Shown piece by piece: positions 36,013 to 43,971 of a DNA stretch of 64,000 bases (position 1 is the stretch's first letter; each line of letters starts with the position of its first letter). Made by a program: the position numbers and the translations under genes. The stretch is taken from NCBI RefSeq assembly GCF_000242455.2, contig NC_019892.1, positions 1,612,001-1,676,000 of the forward strand. Reading direction: 5' to 3'. The notes under the pieces are model-generated. The model was given only the letters and a program-made list of their open reading frames with translations, was not told where the DNA came from and ran no database searches. The stretch comes from Singulisphaera acidiphila DSM 18658. GTDB lineage: Bacteria; Planctomycetota; Planctomycetia; Isosphaerales; Isosphaeraceae.

Positions 36013-37464
36013 TCAGGCGATGATGTCGTTGATGACCTTGCCGTGAACGTCGGTCAGGCGAAAGTCTCGACCGGCGTAGCGGTAGGTGAAGGTTTCGTGG
36101 TCGAAGCCGAGGAGTCGGAGGATGGTGGCGTGGAGGTCGTGAACGTGGACCTTGTTCTCGACAGCCTGGAAGCCGAACTCGTCGGTGGCGCCGTGGACGT
36201 GGCCCCCTTTGACGCCGCCGCCGGCCATCCACATGGTGAAGCCGTAGTGGTTGTGGTCGCGGCCGTTCATCTTCCCTTGGTTCGCACCTGCGGTCGGGAG
36301 CTCGACGGTGGGGGTGCGGCCGAATTCGCCGCCCCAGATGACGAGCGTGTCGTCGAGCATGCCGCGCTGCTTGAGGTCTTTGAGGAGAGCGGCGATCGGC
36401 TGGTCGCACTGTTTGGCAAGGTTGGCGTGCAGGACCGCGATGTCGTCGTGGCTATCCCAGGGCTGCCCCTCGCCGTGCCAGAGCTGCACGTAGCGGACGC
36501 CGCGTTCGAGGAGTCGGCGGGCGATCAGGGTCTGCCTGGCTTGCACGCCAGGGCCGTACATCTTGCGAATGGACTCGGGCTCTTGGCTGACGTCGAACGC
36601 GTCTCCCGCCTCGGTCTGCATCCGGAAGGCGAGCTCGAAGGACTGGATTCGGGCCTCGAGATCGGCCTCGCGCTGGCGACGCTCCATGTGCTCGCGGTTC
36701 AGTTCCTGGAGCAATTCGAGCTGGGCATGCTGGGCGTGGTGTGAGACGTGCCGGTTCTTGATGTGGCGAATCAGCTTCTCGATGTCAGTGTGCTGGCTGT
36801 CGATGTAGGTCCCTTGGAACACCCCCGGCAGGAAGGCTGCCTGCCAGTTCTGCGACTCGGCGATCGGATAGCCACCGGGGCACATGACGAGGTAGCCCGG
36901 CAGGTTCTGATTTTCGGATCCGAGACCGTAGAGCACCCAGGACCCGACGCTTGGCCGCGCCTGGCGCGCGTCGCCGCAGTTCATCAGCATCAGGGACGGT
37001 TCGTGGTTGGGGACGTCGGCGTGCATCGATCGGATCACGCAGATGTCGTCGATGCATTCGGCGGTTTGGGCGAACAGGTCCGAAACCTCGATACCACTCT
37101 GGCCGTACTTACGGAACTTGAAGGGCGAGGCGAACGCCGCGCCGGTCTTCCGCTCGGTGGGGAGGAGCGAGGGGAGCGCCTTGCCGGCCTGCTTGGTCAA
37201 GGCGGGCTTGGGGTCGAAGGTGTCGACGTGCGATGGCCCGCCATTCATAAACAAGTGAATGACCCGCTTGGCCTTCGGTGCGAACTGGGGCGCTCGAGGA
37301 GCCAGCGGCGTCAGCGATTCGGCCGCGCGTGCCGACGGCGCAAGCAGGCCCTCCTCGGCGAACAAGGCGCTCAGCGCCAGCGCACCAAAGCCCGTCCCTG
37401 CGCGGCGGAGGGCCTCACGGCGCGTCAGGGTACCAACCTCGTTTCCAAAATAATGAGCAGGCAT
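36013..37464 (-). CDS. DUF1501 protein, Tat-exported
   Basis: 483 aa from ATG 37464. The N-terminus has a twin-arginine signal (TRREALRRAGTGFGALALSALF; RR at 15-16) and an APSARA/A cleavage region. The mature part is the alkaline-phosphatase-like fold of DUF1501: RVIHLFMNGGPSHVDTFDPKP near the start, PNHEPSLMLMNCGDAR, LLERGVRYVQLWHGEGQPWDSHDDI and VIWGGEFGRTP followed by GRDHNHYGFTMWMAGGG and GATDEFGFQAVENKVHVHDLHATIL. Metal-binding Asp/His residues are plausible but the substrate is unknown (sulfatase-like). Usually paired with a DUF1549/1553 cytochrome gene, which is not present next to it here. Confidence 0.9.
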   Translation of the reverse strand: MPAHYFGNEVGTLTRREALRRAGTGFGALALSALFAEEGLLAPSARAAESLTPLAPRAPQFAPKAKRVIHLFMNGGPSHVDTFDPKPALTKQAGKALPSLLPTERKTGAAFASPFKFRKYGQSGIEVSDLFAQTAECIDDICVIRSMHADVPNHEPSLMLMNCGDARQARPSVGSWVLYGLGSENQNLPGYLVMCPGGYPIAESQNWQAAFLPGVFQGTYIDSQHTDIEKLIRHIKNRHVSHHAQHAQLELLQELNREHMERRQREADLEARIQSFELAFRMQTEAGDAFDVSQEPESIRKMYGPGVQARQTLIARRLLERGVRYVQLWHGEGQPWDSHDDIAVLHANLAKQCDQPIAALLKDLKQRGMLDDTLVIWGGEFGRTPTVELPTAGANQGKMNGRDHNHYGFTMWMAGGGVKGGHVHGATDEFGFQAVENKVHVHDLHATILRLLGFDHETFTYRYAGRDFRLTDVHGKVINDIIA

Positions 37465-37636
37465 GGCGGGAGACCTCGGCGGGATGATCGGAGCGTTCCG
37501 ATTCGGTCTGGCGTGGTTGGCTCTGATTCTACCAAATGACCAGGGCATTTCGGGAGAGCAACGCCCCAAGGGGCAATCGAACGCGCGAGGCTGACCAGGT
37601 CCTATACTCCATCCGTCTAAACCTTCGAAAGCCAAC

Positions 37637-37667
37637 AAGGCCCACCGAACGATGTCCGATGGGCCTT
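37637..37667 (-). terminator. Hairpin downstream of the degenerate activator gene
   Basis: 8-bp perfect stem (37637-37644 with 37660-37667) plus inner CG pairs. It is 36 bases past the end of the minus-strand gene. Only a weak T tract (TTG TTG) follows on that strand. Confidence 0.4.
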
Positions 37668-37703
37668 GATTCTGCGATCGGCTGATGAATTCGGTTGGGC
37701 CGG

Positions 37704-39209
37704 TCAGTTTACCCAGATCGGTCCATCCACCAGCAGCCCGTATTTCTTCATTTTCTTGTAGAGGGTGGTCCGGTTGATGTCGAGCACGCGCGCGGTCTCC
37801 TGGCGATTCCAGTTCAAGGCCTGGAGCGCCTGGATGATGATGCGCTTCTCGGGCTCTTCGAGAGCCTCCTTCAACGGCCGGATGCTCGAGGAGAGCTGAG
37901 GCCGAGAGGACATCGACGACGGCCGTGAGACACGAGGATTGCCCAGGCCGGGCGAGAGGTGCCCGGAGGTGATCCGGCTCCCCTGGCAGAGAACCACCCC
38001 GCGCTGGATGACCCCTTCCAATTCGCGAACGTTGCCGGGCCAGTCATGTTTATTAAGACAGTCAAGAGCGTCGCGTGTGAAGCCGACGACGTTCTTATTA
38101 AACTCCTGAGCAAATCGAGCCCGGAAGTATTCGGCGAGCTGTTCGATGTCGGTCCCGCGATGGCGGAGCGGCGGGAGTTTCAGGCAGATGACGCTGATGC
38201 GGTGATAGAGATCCTGGCGGAACTTTCCCTGTTCCACGAGCCCGCTCAGGTTCTCGCTGGTGGACATGAGGAAGCGTACATCCGGTTGCCCGTTGTGGTT
38301 CGAGTTCATGGACTCGAACTCGCGATCTTGGAGCGAGCGGAGGAGTTGCAGCCTGAGGTCGTCGGGAAGGGCGGAAACCTCGTCGAGGAAGAGCGTTCCC
38401 CCTTGCGCCTGGGCGAGCTGGCTTCTCCACTCGCGGTCCGACTGGCCGTTGGCGGAACCTGAGTTGGGGTCGATCGCTTCGTGCTCGGACCAGGCTTCGC
38501 TTCGTGCGGTGCAATCGAAGTTGACGAAGGCCTTGTCGCCTCGCGACCCCATACTGTGGAGGGTCTGTGCCAGGAGCGATTTGCCGGTACCGGGCTCGCC
38601 GACGATCAGCACAGGCGACCGCATCGACGCCATCGAGGCGGCGAGCTCGATGGCCTGTCGCAGGCTGGGGTCGTTGCCGACGATCCCCCAATCGATGGCC
38701 AGTTGCTCGGCTCGGAGATGAGGCGCCGGGGCCGGCGTGTGGTTCTGGTGCGGCGAGTGGGTGGAGGGCGGAGCACTGGAGCTCTGCGTCGTGGGCTTGG
38801 GCAGAGCGGCTGCCGCTGCGGCGGCCGCTGCCGCCTGAGCCGCCACGACCGGTCCGAGAGCCTGTGTCACGGCGGCACGCAGTTCCGTGGCCGGGACCGG
38901 GAATTTCAAGACGGCAAGCGCACCAAGCCGAAGCGCTTCCTTGGTTCGCTCCGGATTGGAATCCGGGAACATCAAGATGACCGGAATCTGCCGGTGCTTG
39001 CGCCTCATGTAAGCGAGCAATTCGAGCGCCTCGATGTCCGAGGGATCGACGCCCGCGATCATCAGGTCAACCCCGCCCCGTTCCATCAGGCGGACCGCCA
39101 TCCGATCATTGGCGGCTTCATCGATTTCATGGCCCATTGACATCAGCATCGACGACAAGAGGGCCAGGGTTGACGGCTCGGGATGCACAATCAACAGCCG
39201 AGTTTTCAT
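37704..39209 (-). CDS. NtrC-like AAA+ protein with pseudo-receiver and no GAFTGA motif
   Basis: 501 aa. Residues 1-118 have a CheY-like fold, but the acidic pair is replaced (HPEPS) and the phospho-acceptor position aligns with Gly53 (DLMIAGVDP). K102 remains. An Ala-rich linker leads to an AAA+ domain: Walker A GEPGTGKS (204-211), Walker B GGTLFLDE (270-277), and the arginine-finger region GKFRQDLYHRISVICLKLPPLRHR. The GAFTGA loop expected near 240-262 is absent; that span is hydrophilic and Ser-rich (SEHEAIDPNSGSANG). The C-terminal Fis-type HTH is good (NRQETARVLDINRTTLYKKMKKYGL). So it can probably bind ATP and DNA but not contact sigma-54 in the usual way. Confidence 0.9.
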   Translation of the reverse strand: MKTRLLIVHPEPSTLALLSSMLMSMGHEIDEAANDRMAVRLMERGGVDLMIAGVDPSDIEALELLAYMRRKHRQIPVILMFPDSNPERTKEALRLGALAVLKFPVPATELRAAVTQALGPVVAAQAAAAAAAAAALPKPTTQSSSAPPSTHSPHQNHTPAPAPHLRAEQLAIDWGIVGNDPSLRQAIELAASMASMRSPVLIVGEPGTGKSLLAQTLHSMGSRGDKAFVNFDCTARSEAWSEHEAIDPNSGSANGQSDREWRSQLAQAQGGTLFLDEVSALPDDLRLQLLRSLQDREFESMNSNHNGQPDVRFLMSTSENLSGLVEQGKFRQDLYHRISVICLKLPPLRHRGTDIEQLAEYFRARFAQEFNKNVVGFTRDALDCLNKHDWPGNVRELEGVIQRGVVLCQGSRITSGHLSPGLGNPRVSRPSSMSSRPQLSSSIRPLKEALEEPEKRIIIQALQALNWNRQETARVLDINRTTLYKKMKKYGLLVDGPIWVN

Positions 39210-39669
39210 TGGGTCATTCTCTCGTCATATGCGCCCGCATGGGGATACGAACGAACTCGGTGCTTCATCCTTGAGTTATTGAAGTACAACGACTTCGTCG
39301 GGTCGAACGGCCATCGTCCGAAAAAAAAGACCAAGGCGGATGGTGCAATGGCAGCCTATGCTTCTGATCGTTACTCTTTCCGGGAACGATCTCCACCATC
39401 GAGCAGCGTCGCTTTGAGTAAACGTCTAAGGCTAAGTCATGGATGCAACATCGTCAAACAAAGCCGTGTTGCCCTGAATTAGGGTACGATCGAACCACGT
39501 GACCTGTTCGTAAACTGGCGGTTTGGTTAGTCCAAGAGAACTTCCATCGTCAACGTGTCTCTCGACGACCTCGATAAGATGGAAAAAAGGAACACTCGCT
39601 TCGTTGCCAATCTTAAAAAGGTGATCTATATTATGCAACTACGGATTGGCTAAAACCGGGCAAAGAAAT
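39210..39669. other. Intergenic region, less GC-rich
   Basis: About 460 bases with lower GC than the neighbours. It must contain the promoter of the NtrC-like gene. A 68-codon frame on the minus strand (39638-39432, TTG start) has somewhat protein-like composition but no ribosome-binding site, so I do not call it. No -24/-12 site with correct spacing was found. Confidence 0.4.
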
Positions 39670-40566
39670 TTAAGTTTTTCCCTGGGCGCGAGGATGCGAG
39701 CTTTTGTACACGTCGAGCATTCGCTCTTCGGTCACGTGTGTGTAGATCTGGGTCGTCGTTAAATTGCGATGGCCGAGAAGTTCCTGGACGCTCCGCAGGT
39801 CGGCCCCTCGATCGAGTAAGTGGGTCGCAAAACTGTGGCGGAGGGTGTGCGGGCTGGCCGACGGGTCGAGGCCGTGGCCGACGAGGTGGGTCTCCAGCAA
39901 CCGTCCGACGCTCCGCGTCGTCAGTCGTTCGCCGTATCGATTGAGATAGACGGCCCGTTCGTCCACGGACTTCGGCTGGCGAACTTGCAGCCAGTTCGCG
40001 ATCCAGGTCGCGGACGTCCGACCGATCGGGCAGAGCCGCTCACGTTTCCCCTTGCCGCGGACGCGGAGGAGTTCTTGCTCGAGGTCGAGGTCGTCGAGGT
40101 TCAGGCCGACGAGTTCGCCGACGCGCAGGCCGCCGCCGTAGAGCGTCTCGAACATGCTCCGGTCACGGATGCCGAGCGGCGTGGCGGTGGCGATGGAGTC
40201 GAGCAACTGGATGATCTCCTCGACGCGGAGGAGACGAGGAAGCCGCTTCGGCTGTTTTGGGTTGCGGAGCGCTTCGGTGGGGTTGGACGTGATCGTCCCG
40301 CGCCGTCGCTGGAACCGGTAAAAGGAGCGTAAGCTGGCCAATCGGCGGGCAATCGTGCTGGCCGCATAGTCGCGGCCGTTGAGCCAGGCCGAATATCTTC
40401 GCAGACGCCGGCCATCAACGTCGATCGGGTTCGCCTCTCCCTCGTGGCCCTCATTGAGGAACTGGCAGAAAAGGACGAGGTCGTCCTCGTAGCACCGGAG
40501 CGTGTGCTCTGAGGAGTTTCGTTCCGTCTTGAGATGCTCCAGGAACTGGACGACACTCGGATGCAT
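39670..40566 (-). CDS. xerC: Tyrosine recombinase, XerC/XerD type
   Basis: 298 aa, exactly Xer size. Catalytic residues are all visible: R148 in GGGLRVGEL, K172 in RGKGKRER, H240 and R243 in HTLRHSF, H266 in LLGHRNL and nucleophile Y275 in TTQIYTHV. The N-terminal core-binding SAM-like domain is complete (FLEHLKTERNSSEHTLRCYEDDL). Such recombinases resolve chromosome dimers at dif. No mobile-element partner is nearby, so a housekeeping Xer is the likely role; XerC versus XerD cannot be decided from one sequence. Confidence 0.9.
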   Translation of the reverse strand: MHPSVVQFLEHLKTERNSSEHTLRCYEDDLVLFCQFLNEGHEGEANPIDVDGRRLRRYSAWLNGRDYAASTIARRLASLRSFYRFQRRRGTITSNPTEALRNPKQPKRLPRLLRVEEIIQLLDSIATATPLGIRDRSMFETLYGGGLRVGELVGLNLDDLDLEQELLRVRGKGKRERLCPIGRTSATWIANWLQVRQPKSVDERAVYLNRYGERLTTRSVGRLLETHLVGHGLDPSASPHTLRHSFATHLLDRGADLRSVQELLGHRNLTTTQIYTHVTEERMLDVYKSSHPRAQGKT

Positions 40567-40958
40567 CGACTGACTCCCTGCTCGCCGAGGGGTTCACACG
40601 AGTCCACTGACATCTATCTCGGCGCCCCGCTCAAGGGCACAACAGCCGATCCTTGGAGATGTCAGCAACCGCCTCGTTGCAATCGCTTGGGTCGTCGCTC
40701 CACGCCTTCGTCAGAGCCAAAAAAAAGATCCATCCCACTCTATCTTTAGGACGTCCGGAGCCAGTTGGCCAGAAAGTGGGCTGAGAGGTTTTCTTTGGTC
40801 TTTTGTGTGCTTTGCTTAGCGTTCGTGGCGTTTCGATCGGCCCTGCTCCTTTTGATTGAGCGGTTGCGACCACAATAACGGCGCGTTAGGTTTTCAGGCG
40901 TGCGGCGCTTCCGTCCTCGCCGATTCTGCCATCCCTCGGAACAGGTTCGATCCTCACT
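40567..40958. other. Divergent intergenic region
   Basis: About 390 bases between the recombinase and thioesterase genes. A short minus-strand frame (40873-40631) has no ribosome-binding site and odd composition. No promoter pair stands out. Confidence 0.4.
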
Positions 40959-41417
40959 ATGGCGCGCTCGCTTGCCGACGAGACCTTGACTCATCGCCTG
41001 ATCTTGCCGCGCGATGCCAACCACCATGGGACACTCTACGCGGGAGTCCTGCTTTCGCTGGCCTTGGAGGCCGCCTATTCGACGGCCTATCGCGCGGCCG
41101 GCTTGAATGCCAACCTGGTTTTGAAGCGGGTCCTCGACGTTCGTTGTTTCGAACCCGTGCCGATCGGCCGGGTCGTCGAGATCCGAGGGGCTGAGATCCA
41201 CCGGGCGCGAGCCCAGGTGGTCGTGGCGGTCTATGGGTCACCTCTGGCCGACCGCACTTCTCCCTGGATGGACGGCCTGATGCAGTTCGTCCAGGTCGAC
41301 CACGCCGGCCGTCCTGAGCCGTTGGAGCAGGAGCCGGCCGAAGGGCCGCTCGAACTCCTGGCCCCGTGGGTCACGCTCCGCGAACGAGCTTTGCGGCTGC
41401 TTGCCATTCGGCAATAG
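40959..41417 (+). CDS. Hotdog-fold acyl-CoA thioesterase-like protein
   Basis: 152 aa. The single hotdog domain is recognised by LPRDANHHGTLYAGVLLSLALEAAY: the NHHGTLYGG-type active-site loop followed by the long central helix. Asn/Asp and His of this loop hydrolyse the thioester in the YciA/BACH family. Then VLKRVLDVRCFEPVPIGRVVEIRGAEIHRARAQVVVAVYG forms the beta-sheet. Cytoplasmic. The acyl chain length is not predictable. Stands alone. Confidence 0.82.
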   Translation: MARSLADETLTHRLILPRDANHHGTLYAGVLLSLALEAAYSTAYRAAGLNANLVLKRVLDVRCFEPVPIGRVVEIRGAEIHRARAQVVVAVYGSPLADRTSPWMDGLMQFVQVDHAGRPEPLEQEPAEGPLELLAPWVTLRERALRLLAIRQ

Positions 41418-41599
41418 GATCGAGCGAGGTCGAAGCCCGCTCCATTTCGCTCTTCGCCCTTCATTTCATTCTCGGTCGCCTGCGAGGGGTGGCCCGTAGG
41501 GGCACTCGCTGAGCTTCGTTCTTTTTTTTTGAGATTTCCGTATCGGTTTCTGAACTCGCGCGCAGTACCAAGGGTGACCGGTTCACGAGAGGGTCAACC

Positions 41600-43774
41600 A
41601 TGGCGAGCAGGCGGTTAGGAGTCACGATCCGGCGGATCGAGCGGCTCTTTCATCTCGGCACTGTTGCGGGAATGAGCGAGGTCCAACTTCTCGAGCGGTT
41701 CGTGCTCCAGCGCGATGAAGCGGCGTTCGAGGCGTTGGTGGCGCGTCATGGTCCGATGGTGATGGGTGTCTGCCGCCAGTGGCTCCGCGACCCGAGCGAC
41801 GCCGAGGACGCATTCCAGGCAACGTTCCTGGTTCTCGTCAGGAAGGCGGGTTCGCTGCGCGACTGCGCACTCCTGGGAAACTGGCTCTACGGTGTGGCCT
41901 ATCGTGTGTCCTTGCGGGCCCGGGCCGAATCGGCCAAGCGCCGGTCACGCGAGACGGCGAGAATCGACGATCGAGTCGACCCGCAAGAACCAGGTTCCCA
42001 AGAGCGCTATCCCTGGCTCTATGAAGAAGTGAACCGGCTTCCCGAGAAGTATCGCGCTCCGATCGTGCTCTGTTACCTGGAGGGTCGAACCCACGAAGAG
42101 GCCGCCGAGCAACTTTGCTGGCCAGTAGGCACGGTCAAGGGTCGTCTCGCCCGGGCCCGCGCTCTCCTTCGTTCGCGGCTGAGCCGCCGTGGCCTGGCGC
42201 CTTCGGTGGGCGTCCTGACGGCTGCGCTTTCCGGAGACGCCTTGGCGGCGGTCCCGGTGTCTCTCATCGAATCCACGGTTCTGGCCGCGAGCGGTCTCGT
42301 GGCTGCCAAGGGGGTGGCCGCCGGCCTGATCCCGGCCCAGGTCGCCCTCTTGATGGAAGGAGTATCCCACTCCATGTTCCTGAGCAAGCTGAAACTTGTC
42401 GCCGCTTCCGTTGTCATTGCGGGGCTTGTCACCACGAGTGCAGGGGTGATCGCCCGCCAGGCGCCGGGCGCGAGAAGTGAGCACGAAGAGGGCGAACGCT
42501 CCGCGGTTGGGTCAAACGGCCCATTAAAGAGTGCTGGCCCGCGTGAGACCGTGACTCTCCCGAACCGGTTGCTGGGCGAGGCGATTTCGGGCCAAGGGAG
42601 TCCGAAGACCGATCAGGAACACATTGGCCTGGACGGCAAGCCGATCGACAGAAATGAAGAGGAGATTCCCCTGGATCCGCAGCGGGACGACCCCCGCATT
42701 CGCGCTGCCTTGGCACGGCAGGCGCTCGATTGGATCGCCGCCCGTCAGACAAACGGCCAGGAGGTTACTCCGGAGTCGGAGTATGAACGGTTGCTCCGTC
42801 TCTCTGAATGGTCGCTCCGTCTCTTTGAAGCGGAACGACAGGCCAGCGCAACCAAGTCCGATCGTGTCGCTGCGGCTGAGGCTCATTTGGCACGGATGAA
42901 AAAGGCCTTGGATCTGTCTGTTCAGCTGCAACAGAGTGGTATGTTGACCAATCTCGACTCTTTCGAAACCGCGTTCCGTTACCGAGAAGCGGTCAAGGGA
43001 GTGATCGACGCCAAGACCGATCAGACGCCTGTGGTGGGAGGAACGATTTCGGGGAATGAGACTTTACCGGGGTCGACAGGGCACATGCAGACTCCGGTTC
43101 GACCTGGCCCTGGCCCGCTTGTCTCGACCGACTCCCAGGCGAATTACAATCAAACGAGCCTGCCTGGTCCGACGACAAGGGCTTCTGGCCCGGGCGTGAT
43201 TCGCTTTATCCCAATCTCTACTCCGTGGAGTCTTCCAGGTGAGACGACAAGAGCGACAACAATTGGAGAAGCACAGCAACAAGGTGGAGGCGGATTCCAT
43301 GTGGCGACAATCGATGGAGGTGGAGTTGGCCGCTATGACGACGCGGATCATGAGCGGAGAGCCACGATTGCGCAGAAGGCCCGACGAGTTGCGGTCAACG
43401 ACACCTCTCCACAAACGAAGGGGATCTTGAAGAAGCTTGACGATCCGATTTCGATGTCGTTCGGTAAAGAGACATCGCTGAGCGACATCTTGAAGTACAT
43501 CAAGAGTGCGACGACAGGCGCGAACGACACCGGGATTCCGATCTACGTCGACCTAGTCGGCCTGCAAGAGGCCAAGAAGACGATGTCGTCGCCTGTGACT
43601 TTGGACCTGGAAGGCGTGCCACTCAAGACAACGCTTCGGCTGATCCTTAAGCAAGTCGGGCTCGCGTATTGCGTCAAGGATGGGCTCTTACTCATTAGCT
43701 CGCCGAGGGGAATCGTCCAAGAGCTTGAAGAAGCCGAGAGCATCCTCGATGACGAAAGTCCGCAACCCCGATAG
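41600..43774 (+). CDS. ECF sigma factor fused to membrane anchor and STN-like domain
   Basis: 724 aa. Residues about 25-110 are sigma-2 (LLERFVLQRDEAAFEALVARHGPMVMGVCRQWLRDPSDAEDAFQATF-type sequence) and 140-200 sigma-4 (RLPEKYRAPIVLCYLEGRTHEEAAEQLCWPVGTVKGRLARARALL). A hydrophobic transmembrane helix at about 266-286 follows. Then comes a 320-residue charged, low-complexity linker, and residues about 611-705 look like the secretin/TonB short N-terminal domain (ISMSFGKETSLSDILKYI; VPLKTTLRLILKQVGLAY; DGLLLISSP). No anti-sigma gene adjoins. GAGAGG is seven bases before the ATG. Extended ECF factors of this sort are known in Planctomycetota. Confidence 0.88.
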   Translation: MASRRLGVTIRRIERLFHLGTVAGMSEVQLLERFVLQRDEAAFEALVARHGPMVMGVCRQWLRDPSDAEDAFQATFLVLVRKAGSLRDCALLGNWLYGVAYRVSLRARAESAKRRSRETARIDDRVDPQEPGSQERYPWLYEEVNRLPEKYRAPIVLCYLEGRTHEEAAEQLCWPVGTVKGRLARARALLRSRLSRRGLAPSVGVLTAALSGDALAAVPVSLIESTVLAASGLVAAKGVAAGLIPAQVALLMEGVSHSMFLSKLKLVAASVVIAGLVTTSAGVIARQAPGARSEHEEGERSAVGSNGPLKSAGPRETVTLPNRLLGEAISGQGSPKTDQEHIGLDGKPIDRNEEEIPLDPQRDDPRIRAALARQALDWIAARQTNGQEVTPESEYERLLRLSEWSLRLFEAERQASATKSDRVAAAEAHLARMKKALDLSVQLQQSGMLTNLDSFETAFRYREAVKGVIDAKTDQTPVVGGTISGNETLPGSTGHMQTPVRPGPGPLVSTDSQANYNQTSLPGPTTRASGPGVIRFIPISTPWSLPGETTRATTIGEAQQQGGGGFHVATIDGGGVGRYDDADHERRATIAQKARRVAVNDTSPQTKGILKKLDDPISMSFGKETSLSDILKYIKSATTGANDTGIPIYVDLVGLQEAKKTMSSPVTLDLEGVPLKTTLRLILKQVGLAYCVKDGLLLISSPRGIVQELEEAESILDDESPQPR

Positions 43775-43891
43775 GACTCCCCCGGAGAGGGATTGGCGAG
43801 GCGGCAATTCCCTGGTGGCGAAGTGCTTCAGGATGGTGGGCCATACCCATCCCACGAAACGAGAAAGGCGGGGCCGAATTCTCTCGGAAAG

Positions 43892-43930
43892 GGTGGGCAC
43901 GGATGGCCCACCACGGAATCGGCTCTTTTT
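43892..43930 (+). terminator. Weak hairpin plus T tract after the ECF gene
   Basis: 7-bp stem (43892-43898 with 43906-43912) and a T6 run at 43925-43930, separated from the stem by 12 bases. The distance is larger than usual, so the call is tentative. Confidence 0.3.
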
Positions 43931-43971
43931 TCTTGGTGTCGCCAGGGAGCGGAGGTTCTCCGCTCGCCTGG

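Noticed and set aside
39210..39400. Possible -24/-12 (sigma-54) promoter before the NtrC-like gene
   Set aside because: A GGC...TTGC-like string exists on the minus strand near 39340, but its GG-to-GC spacing is 10, not the required 12.
39432..39638. 68-codon minus-strand frame with TTG start downstream of the recombinase
   Set aside because: Composition is somewhat protein-like but there is no ribosome-binding site and no recognisable family.
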